From positions 1 to 49,593 of the forward strand of contig CAKTMK010000014.1 in the NCBI GenBank assembly GCA_934574045.1: 49,593 bases of DNA, written 5' to 3'. The translations under genes were made by a program, and so were the position numbers. Shown in pieces: positions 43,660-49,593 of this stretch. Position 1 is the stretch's first letter. Every line of letters begins with the position of its first letter. A model generated the notes under the pieces. That model was not told the origin of the DNA, did no database searches, and worked only from the letters and a program-made list of their open reading frames with translations. The stretch comes from an uncultured Oscillibacter sp. (GTDB lineage: Bacteria > Bacillota > Clostridia > Oscillospirales > Oscillospiraceae).

Positions 43660-43932
43660 TCAGCCGCGCGTCTCCGATGCAGGCGCAGGAACGATCGCCA
43701 GAATGGACAGGACCAGCAGAATAACCAGTACCAGCAGGGCGATCAGGCTAATCAGGGTAATGCTCAGCAGACCGGTCAGCACCAGCAGACCGGCCAGAAT
43801 CAGCAGGGAAACAAAAATGGACGCCGCACGAGCAGCGTCCATGAGCATAGCGGAAGCAGCGCAGGAGAAAGCAGCCGCGGCAGGTGCAGCCGCGGAGGTC
43901 ATGACACCGTGAAAACGCATACCCATGGTCAT
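43660..43932 (-). CDS. Small very hydrophobic protein, unrecognised
   Basis: 90 residues. The first 35 are alanine/methionine-rich (FHGVMTSAAAPAAAAFSCAASAML). Residues about 38-80 are an almost unbroken run of L, I, V, G, S and T (LAGLLVLTGLLSITLISL), long enough for two membrane helices in a hairpin, and the short tail is PAPASETRG. No family recognised. Coding is supported by GGAGAGGAGAG before the ATG, a TTGACA promoter and a strong hairpin downstream. Uncertain which of three nearby ATG codons is used (MTMGM). It precedes lctP. Could be a small membrane partner or a hydrophobic toxin-like peptide; neither is shown. Confidence 0.6.
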   Translation of the reverse strand: MTMGMRFHGVMTSAAAPAAAAFSCAASAMLMDAARAASIFVSLLILAGLLVLTGLLSITLISLIALLVLVILLVLSILAIVPAPASETRG

Positions 43933-43977
43933 GGCTCTCTCCTCTCCCGGCGCTCCGTTGCGCCGCTGTTTTTCTTA

Positions 43978-44006
43978 ACCATAGCGGGCGCGGCGCGAAA
44001 TGTCAA
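43978..44006 (-). promoter_or_regulatory. Promoter of the small hydrophobic gene (and possibly lctP)
   Basis: Minus strand TTGACA, 17 bases, TATGGT. Confidence 0.75.
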
Positions 44007-44193
44007 CAGGCAGGTTTGCTTTCTCCGTCATTTTTATCAAAACGCGCCTGTTTTTTTGCCGCTCTCCGCCGACAGATTGTGCACCCTGCACAGCAAAATG
44101 GGTCTGACGACGTTTGCGTTGTATGCTCTTTCCCGCCGCGCACGCGGCCCTCCGCCGCCGAAAACAGGGCTGAAAATTTTCCCGTTTTCGCTA

Positions 44194-44222
44194 TGGACAA
44201 ACGGGCGGTTTGCGCGTATACT
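44194..44222 (+). promoter_or_regulatory. Promoter of the adenine deaminase operon
   Basis: TGGACA, 17 bases, TATACT. The leader of about 70 bases is A/T-rich and shows no purine riboswitch core. Between this promoter and the one at 43978 (44007-44193) no gene is seen. Confidence 0.7.
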
Positions 44223-44297
44223 TTCCTCAAACCACCCGTTATAACTTTCGTTTCTTTTAAGCATAAGAAAATATAATATTGAAAAGGAGTGGTCCCC

Positions 44298-46022
44298 ATG
44301 TCTGAGAGCTACGCGGGCAAGATCAACCGGAAGCTGCTGAAAAAGCGGCGCATCATCGCCGCCGCCGCCGGGCGGGAGAAGGCGGATCTGGTGCTGAAAA
44401 ACGCCGCCTATGTAAACGTGTTTTCCAACGAGCTGTGTCACGCGGACATCGCCGTGGCCGAGGGGCTGATCGTGGGCATGGGCCGCTACGACGGCGAGGT
44501 GGAGCAGGACTGCACCGGCAAGATCGTCCTGCCAGGCTTTCTGGACGCGCACATCCATCTGGAAAGCTCGCTGGTCAGCCCCCGGGAGTTTGTAAAGGCC
44601 GTCCTCCCCCACGGGACCACCACCGTCATCACCGATCCCCACGAGATCGCCAACGTCATGGGGACCGACGGCATTGAGTACATGCTTCAGGCCACGGAGG
44701 GGCTGCCCGTGGACGTGCGGTTCATGCTCCCCTCCTGCGTCCCGGCCACGCCGCTGGACGAGTCCGGCGCATCGCTGGACTACCGGGCCATCGACTCGTT
44801 TTACGACCATCCCCGGGTGCAGGGCCTTGCGGAGATGATGAACTTCGTGGGCGTGATCCACGGCGACGAGGAAGCCGTGGAAAAGATCGTGGCGGCGCAG
44901 GCGCACCACAAAAAGATCGACGGCCACGCCCCCGACCTGCTGGACAACGACCTGAATGCGTACATCGCCGCAGGCGTGTATTCCGACCACGAGTGCCACG
45001 ACCTGAACGACGCCATTGCAAAGCTCCAGCGCGGCCAGTTCATCATGATCCGGGAGGGGACTGCCGCCCGGAATCTGGAGGCGCTGGTCCCGCTCCTGTG
45101 CGACAAATACTCCGAGCGGTGCATGTTCTGCACGGACGACAAGCACCCCAACGACCTTCTGGAAAAGGGCCACATCGACTACATCGTCCGCCGGGCCATC
45201 GCACTGGGGGCGGACCCCATCACGGCGGTAAAGGTGGCCTGCCACAACGCGGCACGGTACTTCCTGCTCAACAACCGGGGCGCCATCGCCCCGGGCTATC
45301 TGGGCGACTTCGTTATCATCGACAGCTTCGAGAGCTTCCGCATTGAGAAGGTCTACAAGCGGGGCGAGCTGATGGTGGAAAACGGCGTGGTAAAGGACTT
45401 TGCCGCGCCGCCCATCGAGCCGTATCTGGTGGAGCGCGCCCACAGCACGTTCCACGTCGATCCGCTGACGGCGGAGGACTTTGCCGAAAAGCGCCCCCGC
45501 GGCGTCATCGGCATGGTCAGCGGCGAGATCACCACGGTAGACGCGGGCTATTCCGACCACATTGATACGGAGCATGACATTCTGAAGATCGCCGTGGTGG
45601 AGCGGCACAAAAACACCCACCACATCGGCGTGGGCTACATTCAGGGGTACGGGCTGAAGTCCGGCGCGGTGGCCACTTCCATCTCCCACGACTCCCACAA
45701 CATCATCGTCGTGGGTACCAGCGAGGAGGACATGGCCGCGGCGGTGAACCGGGTAACGGCGCTCAACGGCGGCATCGTGGTCTGGAAGGACGGACACAGC
45801 GCGGCGGAGGTGCCGCTGTCCATCGCCGGGATCATGAGCGAGGAGCCGTTGGAGGACGTGAACCGCAAGCTGGAGGACGCCAAGGTCAAGGCGGCGGAGA
45901 TGGGCGTTTCGCCGGGAGTGGACCCCTTCATGACGCTGAGCTTCATGGCCCTGCCGGTCATCCCCTCCCTGCGGATCACCACCCGCGGCGTGTTCGACGT
46001 GACGCAGCAGACCTACGTGTAA
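44298..46022 (+). CDS. ade: Adenine deaminase
   Basis: Converts adenine to hypoxanthine and ammonia for purine salvage; cytosolic metal enzyme of the amidohydrolase superfamily. 574 residues from ATG 44298 with AAAAGGAG upstream; a GTG three codons earlier overlaps that site. Metal ligands in GFLDAHIHLESS, then HGTTTVITDPHEIANV, DGHAPDL, SDHE, CTDDKHPNDLLEKGHID and the C-terminal half with SHDSHNIIVVGT. Full normal length. It complements the nucleoside operon at 24-31 kb, which would release free adenine. First gene of a three-gene run with a LOG protein and a flavoprotein. Confidence 0.96.
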   Translation: MSESYAGKINRKLLKKRRIIAAAAGREKADLVLKNAAYVNVFSNELCHADIAVAEGLIVGMGRYDGEVEQDCTGKIVLPGFLDAHIHLESSLVSPREFVKAVLPHGTTTVITDPHEIANVMGTDGIEYMLQATEGLPVDVRFMLPSCVPATPLDESGASLDYRAIDSFYDHPRVQGLAEMMNFVGVIHGDEEAVEKIVAAQAHHKKIDGHAPDLLDNDLNAYIAAGVYSDHECHDLNDAIAKLQRGQFIMIREGTAARNLEALVPLLCDKYSERCMFCTDDKHPNDLLEKGHIDYIVRRAIALGADPITAVKVACHNAARYFLLNNRGAIAPGYLGDFVIIDSFESFRIEKVYKRGELMVENGVVKDFAAPPIEPYLVERAHSTFHVDPLTAEDFAEKRPRGVIGMVSGEITTVDAGYSDHIDTEHDILKIAVVERHKNTHHIGVGYIQGYGLKSGAVATSISHDSHNIIVVGTSEEDMAAAVNRVTALNGGIVVWKDGHSAAEVPLSIAGIMSEEPLEDVNRKLEDAKVKAAEMGVSPGVDPFMTLSFMALPVIPSLRITTRGVFDVTQQTYV

Positions 46023-46113
46023 GACCCGCGGCGCGGGGCGCTTCCCACCCCGCGCCGCTCTTGCAGGCTCTCCGGGTGGCCATCCGCCGGGAGCCGGAAG
46101 GGAGCCTTTTCCT

Positions 46114-46656
46114 ATGAACATCACCGTTTATCTCGGCGCGCTGGAGGGGAACGATTCGGCGCTCCGGAGCGCTGTCCGGGAGCTGGGCGAGTGGATCGGT
46201 CAAAACGGCCACGCGCTGGTCTACGGCGGATCGAAAACCGGTCTGATGGGCGAGCTGGCGGACAGCGTGCTGCGGACCGGGGGCCGGGTGACCGGCGTGG
46301 AGCCGCAGCTTTTCATGGACCGGAACGCCCAGCACGACGGCCTGACGGAGCTGATCGTCACAAGGGACATGACGGAGCGCAAGGCGAAGATGATCGAGCT
46401 GGGCGACGCCTTTCTCGCCTTTCCCGGCGGCACCGGGACGCTGGAGGAGATCGCGGAGGTCATGTCCAAGGTGTCTCTGGGACTGCTGGACGCGCCCTGC
46501 ATCCTCTATGATCTGAACGGCTATTACAGCGGACTGAAAGCCCTGCTGGCCCACATGATCGAGCTGGGATTGTCCTCCGAGGAGCGCCAGCGGGGCATCT
46601 TTTTTGCCCGAAGCCTGCCGGAGATCCGGCAGATCCTGAGCCGTTCGGACGCGTGA
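46114..46656 (+). CDS. LOG-family protein (nucleoside 5'-monophosphate phosphoribohydrolase, TIGR00730 type)
   Basis: 180 residues, Rossmann fold. Conserved ALVYGGSKTGLMGELADSVL and the active-site motif FPGGTGTLEEIAEV identify the family. LOG proteins cleave AMP or cytokinin nucleotides to the free base and ribose 5-phosphate. Next to adenine deaminase this offers a route AMP to adenine to hypoxanthine, an inference from context. Annotations as lysine decarboxylase for this family are wrong. Start ATG with GGAAGGGAGCC upstream. Confidence 0.9.
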   Translation: MNITVYLGALEGNDSALRSAVRELGEWIGQNGHALVYGGSKTGLMGELADSVLRTGGRVTGVEPQLFMDRNAQHDGLTELIVTRDMTERKAKMIELGDAFLAFPGGTGTLEEIAEVMSKVSLGLLDAPCILYDLNGYYSGLKALLAHMIELGLSSEERQRGIFFARSLPEIRQILSRSDA

Positions 46657-46703
46657 GCGCCCCCCGGCGGATATATCTTTTGACCGAAACGAGGAAAACA
46701 GAA

Positions 46704-47237
46704 ATGAAGATCGTAATGCTCACCGGAAGCCCCCACAAAAACGGGACCACCGCCGCGCTGGCGGAGCAGTTTCAGCGCGGAGCCGCGGAGGCCGGGCACG
46801 AGGTCTACCGCTTCGACGCGGCGTTCCGCAGCGTGCATCCCTGCGTCGCGTGCGACACCTGCCGCCGCACCGGGACCTGCGCGTTCAGCGGAGACGATAT
46901 GACGGAGCTGGAGCCTCATCTCTTTGCGGCGGACGCGGTGGTCTTCGTCTCGCCCGTGTACTATTTCACCGTCACCGCCCAGCTCAAGGCGGTCATCGAC
47001 CGGTTCTACGCCAACGGCGCCAAGCTGCGGGACGGGAAAAAGACGCTTCTGCTCACCGCCATGTCCAACCCGGACCCGGACGCCGCGGCCGGCACCAACA
47101 CCACCTTCCGCCGGATCGCAAAGCTGCTGAACTGGGAGGTCGCCGGGATCCTGAACGCCGTCGGCTGCTCCACCCCCGCCGACCTGAGCGAAGAGCTTTT
47201 GAAGCAGGCCCACGATCTCGGCAGCAGCCTGCGCTGA
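46704..47237 (+). CDS. NAD(P)H-dependent FMN reductase / iron-sulfur flavoprotein-like
   Basis: 177 residues from ATG 46704 with GAGGAAAACAG before it; the frame opens 17 codons earlier across the previous stop. Flavodoxin-like fold: FMN phosphate loop LTGSPHKNGTTAAL, cysteine cluster HPCVACDTCRRTGTC (C-x2-C-x5-C), SPVYYFTVTAQLKAVIDRFYA and a late NAVGCSTPADL. The cysteine pattern resembles clostridial iron-sulfur flavoproteins, though simple FMN reductases also carry part of it. Role unknown, likely electron transfer to a quinone, azo or other acceptor. Last gene before a strong terminator. Confidence 0.87.
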   Translation: MKIVMLTGSPHKNGTTAALAEQFQRGAAEAGHEVYRFDAAFRSVHPCVACDTCRRTGTCAFSGDDMTELEPHLFAADAVVFVSPVYYFTVTAQLKAVIDRFYANGAKLRDGKKTLLLTAMSNPDPDAAAGTNTTFRRIAKLLNWEVAGILNAVGCSTPADLSEELLKQAHDLGSSLR

Positions 47238-47268
47238 CCCCGCGGCCTATCCCGCATCCGCCTGAATA

Positions 47269-47306
47269 TCCGCCGGACAGTCCCATGCTGTCCGGCGGAC
47301 TTTTTT
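47269..47306 (+). terminator. Terminator of the ade-LOG-flavoprotein run
   Basis: 12-bp perfect stem (47269-47280 with 47288-47299) followed by CTTTTTT. Confidence 0.92.
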
Positions 47307-47361
47307 CTATCCTCCCGCGCATTCTGAGGGCCGTCCCGTTAAGTGTAAATTTTCTTGCTTA

Positions 47362-47390
47362 TTGACAATGCAAGTATCTTGCATTACAAT
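47362..47390 (+). promoter_or_regulatory. Promoter of the padR operon
   Basis: TTGACA, 17 bases, TACAAT; the spacer is entirely a palindrome (47368-47384). Confidence 0.9.
47368..47384. promoter_or_regulatory. Perfect palindrome filling the promoter spacer, probable PadR operator
   Basis: ATGCAAGTATCTTGCAT: two 7-base arms around TAT, exactly between -35 and -10. Bound repressor would exclude polymerase. Confidence 0.8.
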
Positions 47391-47394
47391 ATAC

Positions 47395-47414
47395 CTGTAC
47401 TTGGCAATGTACAG
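47395..47414. promoter_or_regulatory. Second inverted repeat downstream of the padR promoter
   Basis: CTGTAC, 8 bases, GTACAG just after the predicted transcription start. The arm spacing resembles known PadR sites (ATGT-N8-ACAT), so this may be a second or the main operator. Confidence 0.65.
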
Positions 47415-47443
47415 TAGCAGTTCAGACCGAAAGGAGGCGGCGT

Positions 47444-47800
47444 ATGATCCCATCGCAGATGCTCAAGGGCACGCTGGAGGGCTGCATCCTCCAGATCATC
47501 GCCGGGCGGGAGACCTATGGCTACGAGATCGCCCAGCAGCTCCGGCGCTTCGGCTTTTCGCAGGTGGCGGAGGGGACCGTCTATCCCCTGCTCCTGCGGC
47601 TTGAGAAAAACGGGCTGGTGGAAACGGCGTACCGTCAGTCCTCCGCCGGACCAAAGCGCAAGTATTTCCACCTGACACCGGCCGGACAGGCGGAGCTTGC
47701 TCAGTTTTTGCAGAATTGGAAGGAGTTGGAGGCCGCGGTCAATGCGGTCACAGGAGGGTATGCACATGAATCAGACCAAGCAGCTGAACCGGGAGAATAA
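47444..47800 (+). CDS. PadR-family transcriptional regulator
   Basis: 118 residues. Winged helix: LKGTLEGCILQIIAGRETYGYEIAQQLRRFGF, VAEGTVYPLLLRLEKNGLVETAYRQ and the wing SSAGPKRKYFHLTPAGQAEL, then a short dimer helix (QNWKELEAAVNAVTGG). This is the PadR-s2 type, usually paired with a membrane protein it represses. Start ATG after AAAGGAGG. Its end overlaps the start of the partner gene by 35 bases. Palindromes at the promoter suggest autorepression. Confidence 0.95.
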   Translation: MIPSQMLKGTLEGCILQIIAGRETYGYEIAQQLRRFGFSQVAEGTVYPLLLRLEKNGLVETAYRQSSAGPKRKYFHLTPAGQAELAQFLQNWKELEAAVNAVTGGYAHESDQAAEPGE

Positions 47801-48449
47801 CCGGCTGGACAAACAGTTGGACGGCGAGTATGAATCCGTCATGACGGATCTCGTCTGCTATCTGCGGGGCGCGGACATCACCGACGGGCAGGCGGAGCGC
47901 GTCCGCCGGGACCTTTTGGAAATGTTCATCGCGGCCAAGGAGCGGGGCGAGGACGTGCAGACGCTGATCGGCGGAGATTACCGCCAGTTCTGCGACGCGA
48001 TTTTGGAAAACGTGCCCCGCCGGACCGTCCGCCAGCGGGTAGTGAACGCGCTGTCCATCGCGCTGACCTGCGCGGGCGTTCTGGGCCTCTCCAAAGCACT
48101 GATCTCCCCCACGATGCTGGGCGCCATCCGGACACTGGCCGCGCATCAAGTGCCGGAGCTGGCCTTTCCCGTCTCGCTGGGGATGCTGGCCGCCATGGTG
48201 ATCCTGTCGGTTTTTGCCTGCGCCGTGGTGCAGTACACCTGTAAGACTGCCTTTCAGGAGCGGCCCGGCCTCGCCAAGCGGACGCATCTCCTCGTGACGG
48301 CAGCGGTATCCGCCGGGGTGATCGGCGCGGCGATCGCGCTGGAGGTGCTGCTGGAGGGTGTGGTGCTGTTCCGTGCGCCGCTCTGCGCGGCCGTCGCCGC
48401 AGCGCTGGCCTGTCTCGGAGGCGGGTACGCGCTCTGGTGGGAGGAGTAA
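47766..48449 (+). CDS. PadR-associated four-helix membrane protein
   Basis: 227 residues from ATG 47766 (AGGAGG eight bases before); ATG 47760 is too close to that site. N-terminal cytosolic helical domain of about 95 residues: LDKQLDGEYESVMTDLVCYLRGADITDGQAERVRRDLLEMF, then AKERGEDVQTLIGGDYRQFCDAILEN. It resembles the small helical domains (HAAS/DUF1700-like) that accompany PadR. Four membrane helices follow at about 100-120, 135-160, 175-195 and 200-222. Function unknown; paired PadR/membrane proteins often respond to cell-envelope stress, which is family knowledge only. Translation is coupled to padR. Confidence 0.78.
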   Translation: MNQTKQLNRENNRLDKQLDGEYESVMTDLVCYLRGADITDGQAERVRRDLLEMFIAAKERGEDVQTLIGGDYRQFCDAILENVPRRTVRQRVVNALSIALTCAGVLGLSKALISPTMLGAIRTLAAHQVPELAFPVSLGMLAAMVILSVFACAVVQYTCKTAFQERPGLAKRTHLLVTAAVSAGVIGAAIALEVLLEGVVLFRAPLCAAVAAALACLGGGYALWWEE

Positions 48450-48511
48450 ATCTCCCCTGCATGGATAGCTGCTTTACACCCCGCGTCCCGCAGCTCCTCC
48501 CGTTCCATCAC

Positions 48512-48552
48512 AAAACGGCAGGCCCATGGCGTTTCCATGGGTCTGCCGTTTC
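48512..48552. terminator. Bidirectional terminator
   Basis: 18-bp stem with one mismatch (48512-48529 with 48535-48551, loop cgttt) and A/T runs on both sides. Lies between the padR operon (plus) and the phosphatase (minus). Confidence 0.8.
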
Positions 48553-48621
48553 TCTGTTCTGTCACGCTGGGCATCCTGCCATTCCCGCCGCGCGGGCGGG
48601 ACAGATTCCTGTCATGTGTTT

Positions 48622-49077
48622 TCACTTTACGGTCAGCTCGCGCAGCAGTCCCCGGCAGCCCGCCAGCACGTCCCGCCACGTTGTCTCGAAGTCGCCGGTG
48701 TACCACGGGTCGGCCACCTCGCCGGGGCGGCCGGCGCAGTCCAACAGCAGGCGCAGCTTCCCTGCCGGATCGCCGCCGCAGATGCGCCGCATATTCCGCA
48801 GGTTCGCCCCGTCCATGCCGATCAGCAGGTCCCAGCGGTCATAATCCTCCCGCGTGAGCTGGCGCGCAGCGTGTCCGGCGCAGGAGATCCCGTGCTCCGC
48901 CAGCTTGCGCCGCGCGGGCGGATAGACCGGATTGCCGATCTCCTCGGCGCTGGTCGCCGCCGACTCGATGTGAAACTGCGCCGCCAGCCCGGCCTTCTTC
49001 ACCAGATCCTTCATCACGTACTCCGCCATCGGACTGCGGCAGATGTTGCCGTGGCAGACAAACAGTATCCTATTCAC
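48622..49077 (-). CDS. Low-molecular-weight protein tyrosine phosphatase
   Basis: 151 residues from GTG 49077, which has AGGAG nine bases upstream; GTG 49086 (three codons earlier) is the alternative. The phosphate loop is at the very start, ILFVCHGNICRSPMAE (C8, R14, S15), and the general acid aspartate is in DPWYTGDFE. Other blocks: ESAATSAEEIGNPVYPPA, HAARQLTREDYDRWDLLIGMD. Removes phosphate from protein tyrosines (or arginines in the YwlE subgroup; the residue before the loop serine is not decisive). No tyrosine kinase gene is near. Leader of about 150 bases with interlocked inverted repeats. Confidence 0.93.
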   Translation of the reverse strand: MNRILFVCHGNICRSPMAEYVMKDLVKKAGLAAQFHIESAATSAEEIGNPVYPPARRKLAEHGISCAGHAARQLTREDYDRWDLLIGMDGANLRNMRRICGGDPAGKLRLLLDCAGRPGEVADPWYTGDFETTWRDVLAGCRGLLRELTVK

Positions 49078-49118
49078 TCCGTTCACGCTCCTGCATTCCT
49101 TTCAGTTTTCCCGCCGCC

Positions 49119-49201
49119 GGTCCGTAAAAGAGGCGAATGGCTCCTGTTCCCGCTTCAGCAGCCCGCCCATGCTTACCCTTTAACGGACCGCGGCTGCTGA
49201 A
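49119..49201 (-). promoter_or_regulatory. Interlocked inverted repeats (pseudoknot-capable) in the phosphatase leader
   Basis: Arm 49119-49130 (GGTCCGTAAAAG) pairs with 49178-49189 (CTTTAACGGACC), 11 of 12. Arm 49154-49163 (TTCAGCAGCC) pairs perfectly with 49192-49201 (GGCTGCTGAA). The order of arms is A-B-A'-B', so the two helices can form a pseudoknot or two alternative folds. Located between the promoter (49236-49264) and the start codon. No known RNA class recognised. Confidence 0.6.
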
Positions 49202-49235
49202 CGCGGCCGCTTTAGGGCGCGCTATCTGATCGTTT

Positions 49236-49264
49236 ATTTTATCATTGATTTTTATGGATAACAA
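49236..49264 (-). promoter_or_regulatory. Promoter of the phosphatase gene
   Basis: Minus strand TTGTTA, 17 bases, TAAAAT. Confidence 0.75.
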
Positions 49265-49473
49265 CCGAAATTCTCCCGCTCTCATTTCTCGAAGCGTCGA
49301 GCGCGGAACGAAGCCGCGGAGAAAAAAAGCGTCCGCCGTGCAGCCGTCCTTTTTCTGTCAGGCGTCTTCCATTCGGATATTTTCGTTCTCAATTTTCCGT
49401 TCCCTCAAATCGCAAGCCAGCGCAGGCGTCTGTGGTTTGAAAAGGAGGAGCAGCGGTGTAAGCGCGCTCCGGC
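49265..49473. other. Gene-free stretch between the phosphatase promoter and the tRNA terminator
   Basis: No convincing gene. A minus-strand frame of about 45 codons without a start (ending DLRERKIENENIRMEDA) runs through it; it may be chance or an eroded gene end. Confidence 0.4.
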
Positions 49474-49516
49474 TTATAAAATAAGTCGGAGCAAGCGATG
49501 CAACGCTTGCTCCGAC
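49474..49516 (-). terminator. tRNA-Cys terminator
   Basis: 13-bp perfect stem (49485-49497 with 49504-49516) directly after the CCA end, followed on the minus strand by TTATTTTAT. Confidence 0.9.
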
Positions 49517-49517
49517 A

Positions 49518-49592
49518 TGGAGGTGACACCCGGATTTGAACCGGGGAATCAGGGTTTTGCAGACCCTTGCCTTACCACTTGGCTATGTCACC
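49518..49592 (-). tRNA. tRNA-Cys (anticodon GCA)
   Basis: Acceptor stem GGTGACA/TGTCACC, D-arm AGCCAAGTGGTAAGGC, anticodon arm AGGGTCTGCAAAACCCT (GCA), T-arm CCCGGTTCAAATCCGGG, discriminator U73 as expected for tRNA-Cys, and an encoded CCA at 49518-49520. Complete within the window; the tRNA operon may continue beyond the right edge. Confidence 0.97.
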
Positions 49593-49593
49593 G

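Noticed and set aside
43703..43912. Plus-strand 69-aa frame opposite the small hydrophobic gene.
   Set aside because: No ribosome site; promoter, ribosome site and terminator all support the minus strand.
49265..49473. Eroded gene or integration scar next to tRNA-Cys.
   Set aside because: About 45 open codons without a start, no repeat of the tRNA 3' end and no integrase nearby; too weak to call.

Overview
The window is high-G+C DNA (judged by eye) from an endospore-forming Firmicute, most likely a gut clostridium of the Oscillospiraceae type. The reasons are a sporulation sigma-K gene at the left edge, a LexA gene with a Bacillus/Clostridium-type SOS box, a tetrahydrofolate riboswitch in front of folT, Gram-positive lipoproteins, many TTGnnn-17-TAnnnT promoters and strong AGGAGG ribosome binding sites. 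It is ordinary chromosome: dense short operons, no insertion sequence, prophage or CRISPR array. The right edge ends in a tRNA-Cys.

Layout. 1-3.8 kb (minus): start of sigK, a YfcE-like phosphodiesterase, and a two-gene metal-transport operon (small DUF6110-type protein plus a CtpC-like P1B-ATPase). 4.1-5.4 kb: ilvA. 5.6-8.4 kb: a four-gene operon of a small new ORF, a FapA/DUF342 protein, a CheX-like protein and a CheY-like receiver, with no flagellar or chemotaxis genes around it. 8.4-10.7 kb: an HD hydrolase, a DUF2461 protein and a DapF-fold epimerase. 10.9-16.1 kb: secA, pgeF and a peptide-type solute-binding lipoprotein. 16.1-18.6 kb: lexA and secG, divergent, flanked by two gene-free stretches. 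18.6-24.1 kb: htrA, then a one-carbon/folate block (fhs, THF riboswitch, folT, folC).

24.1-31.3 kb (minus) is a complete nucleoside salvage operon: BMP-type lipoprotein, double-domain ABC ATPase, two permeases and two different nucleoside hydrolases. It is driven by a consensus promoter and a terminator-like leader. 31.3-38.0 kb (plus): a nicotinamidase-like hydrolase, a beta-CASP nuclease, rlmD, a coiled-coil protein built on a 21-bp tandem repeat, a COG2509-type flavoprotein and a D-2-hydroxyacid dehydrogenase. 38.1-43.9 kb (minus): proS, a LysR regulator, an L-2-hydroxyisocaproate/lactate-type dehydrogenase, a lactate permease and a small hydrophobic protein. 44.3-47.3 kb: adenine deaminase, a LOG-type phosphoribohydrolase and a flavoprotein. 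47.3-48.5 kb: a PadR regulator with its membrane partner, with a perfect palindrome filling the promoter spacer. 48.6-49.6 kb: a low-molecular-weight phosphotyrosine phosphatase whose leader can form a pseudoknot, then tRNA-Cys.

The most interesting items are the ATPase/small-protein pair, which resembles the mycobacterial CtpC-PacL arrangement; the orphan FapA-CheX-CheY operon with its uncalled small ORF; and the interlocked inverted repeats in the phosphatase leader. All functions are inferred from sequence alone; no database search was possible.
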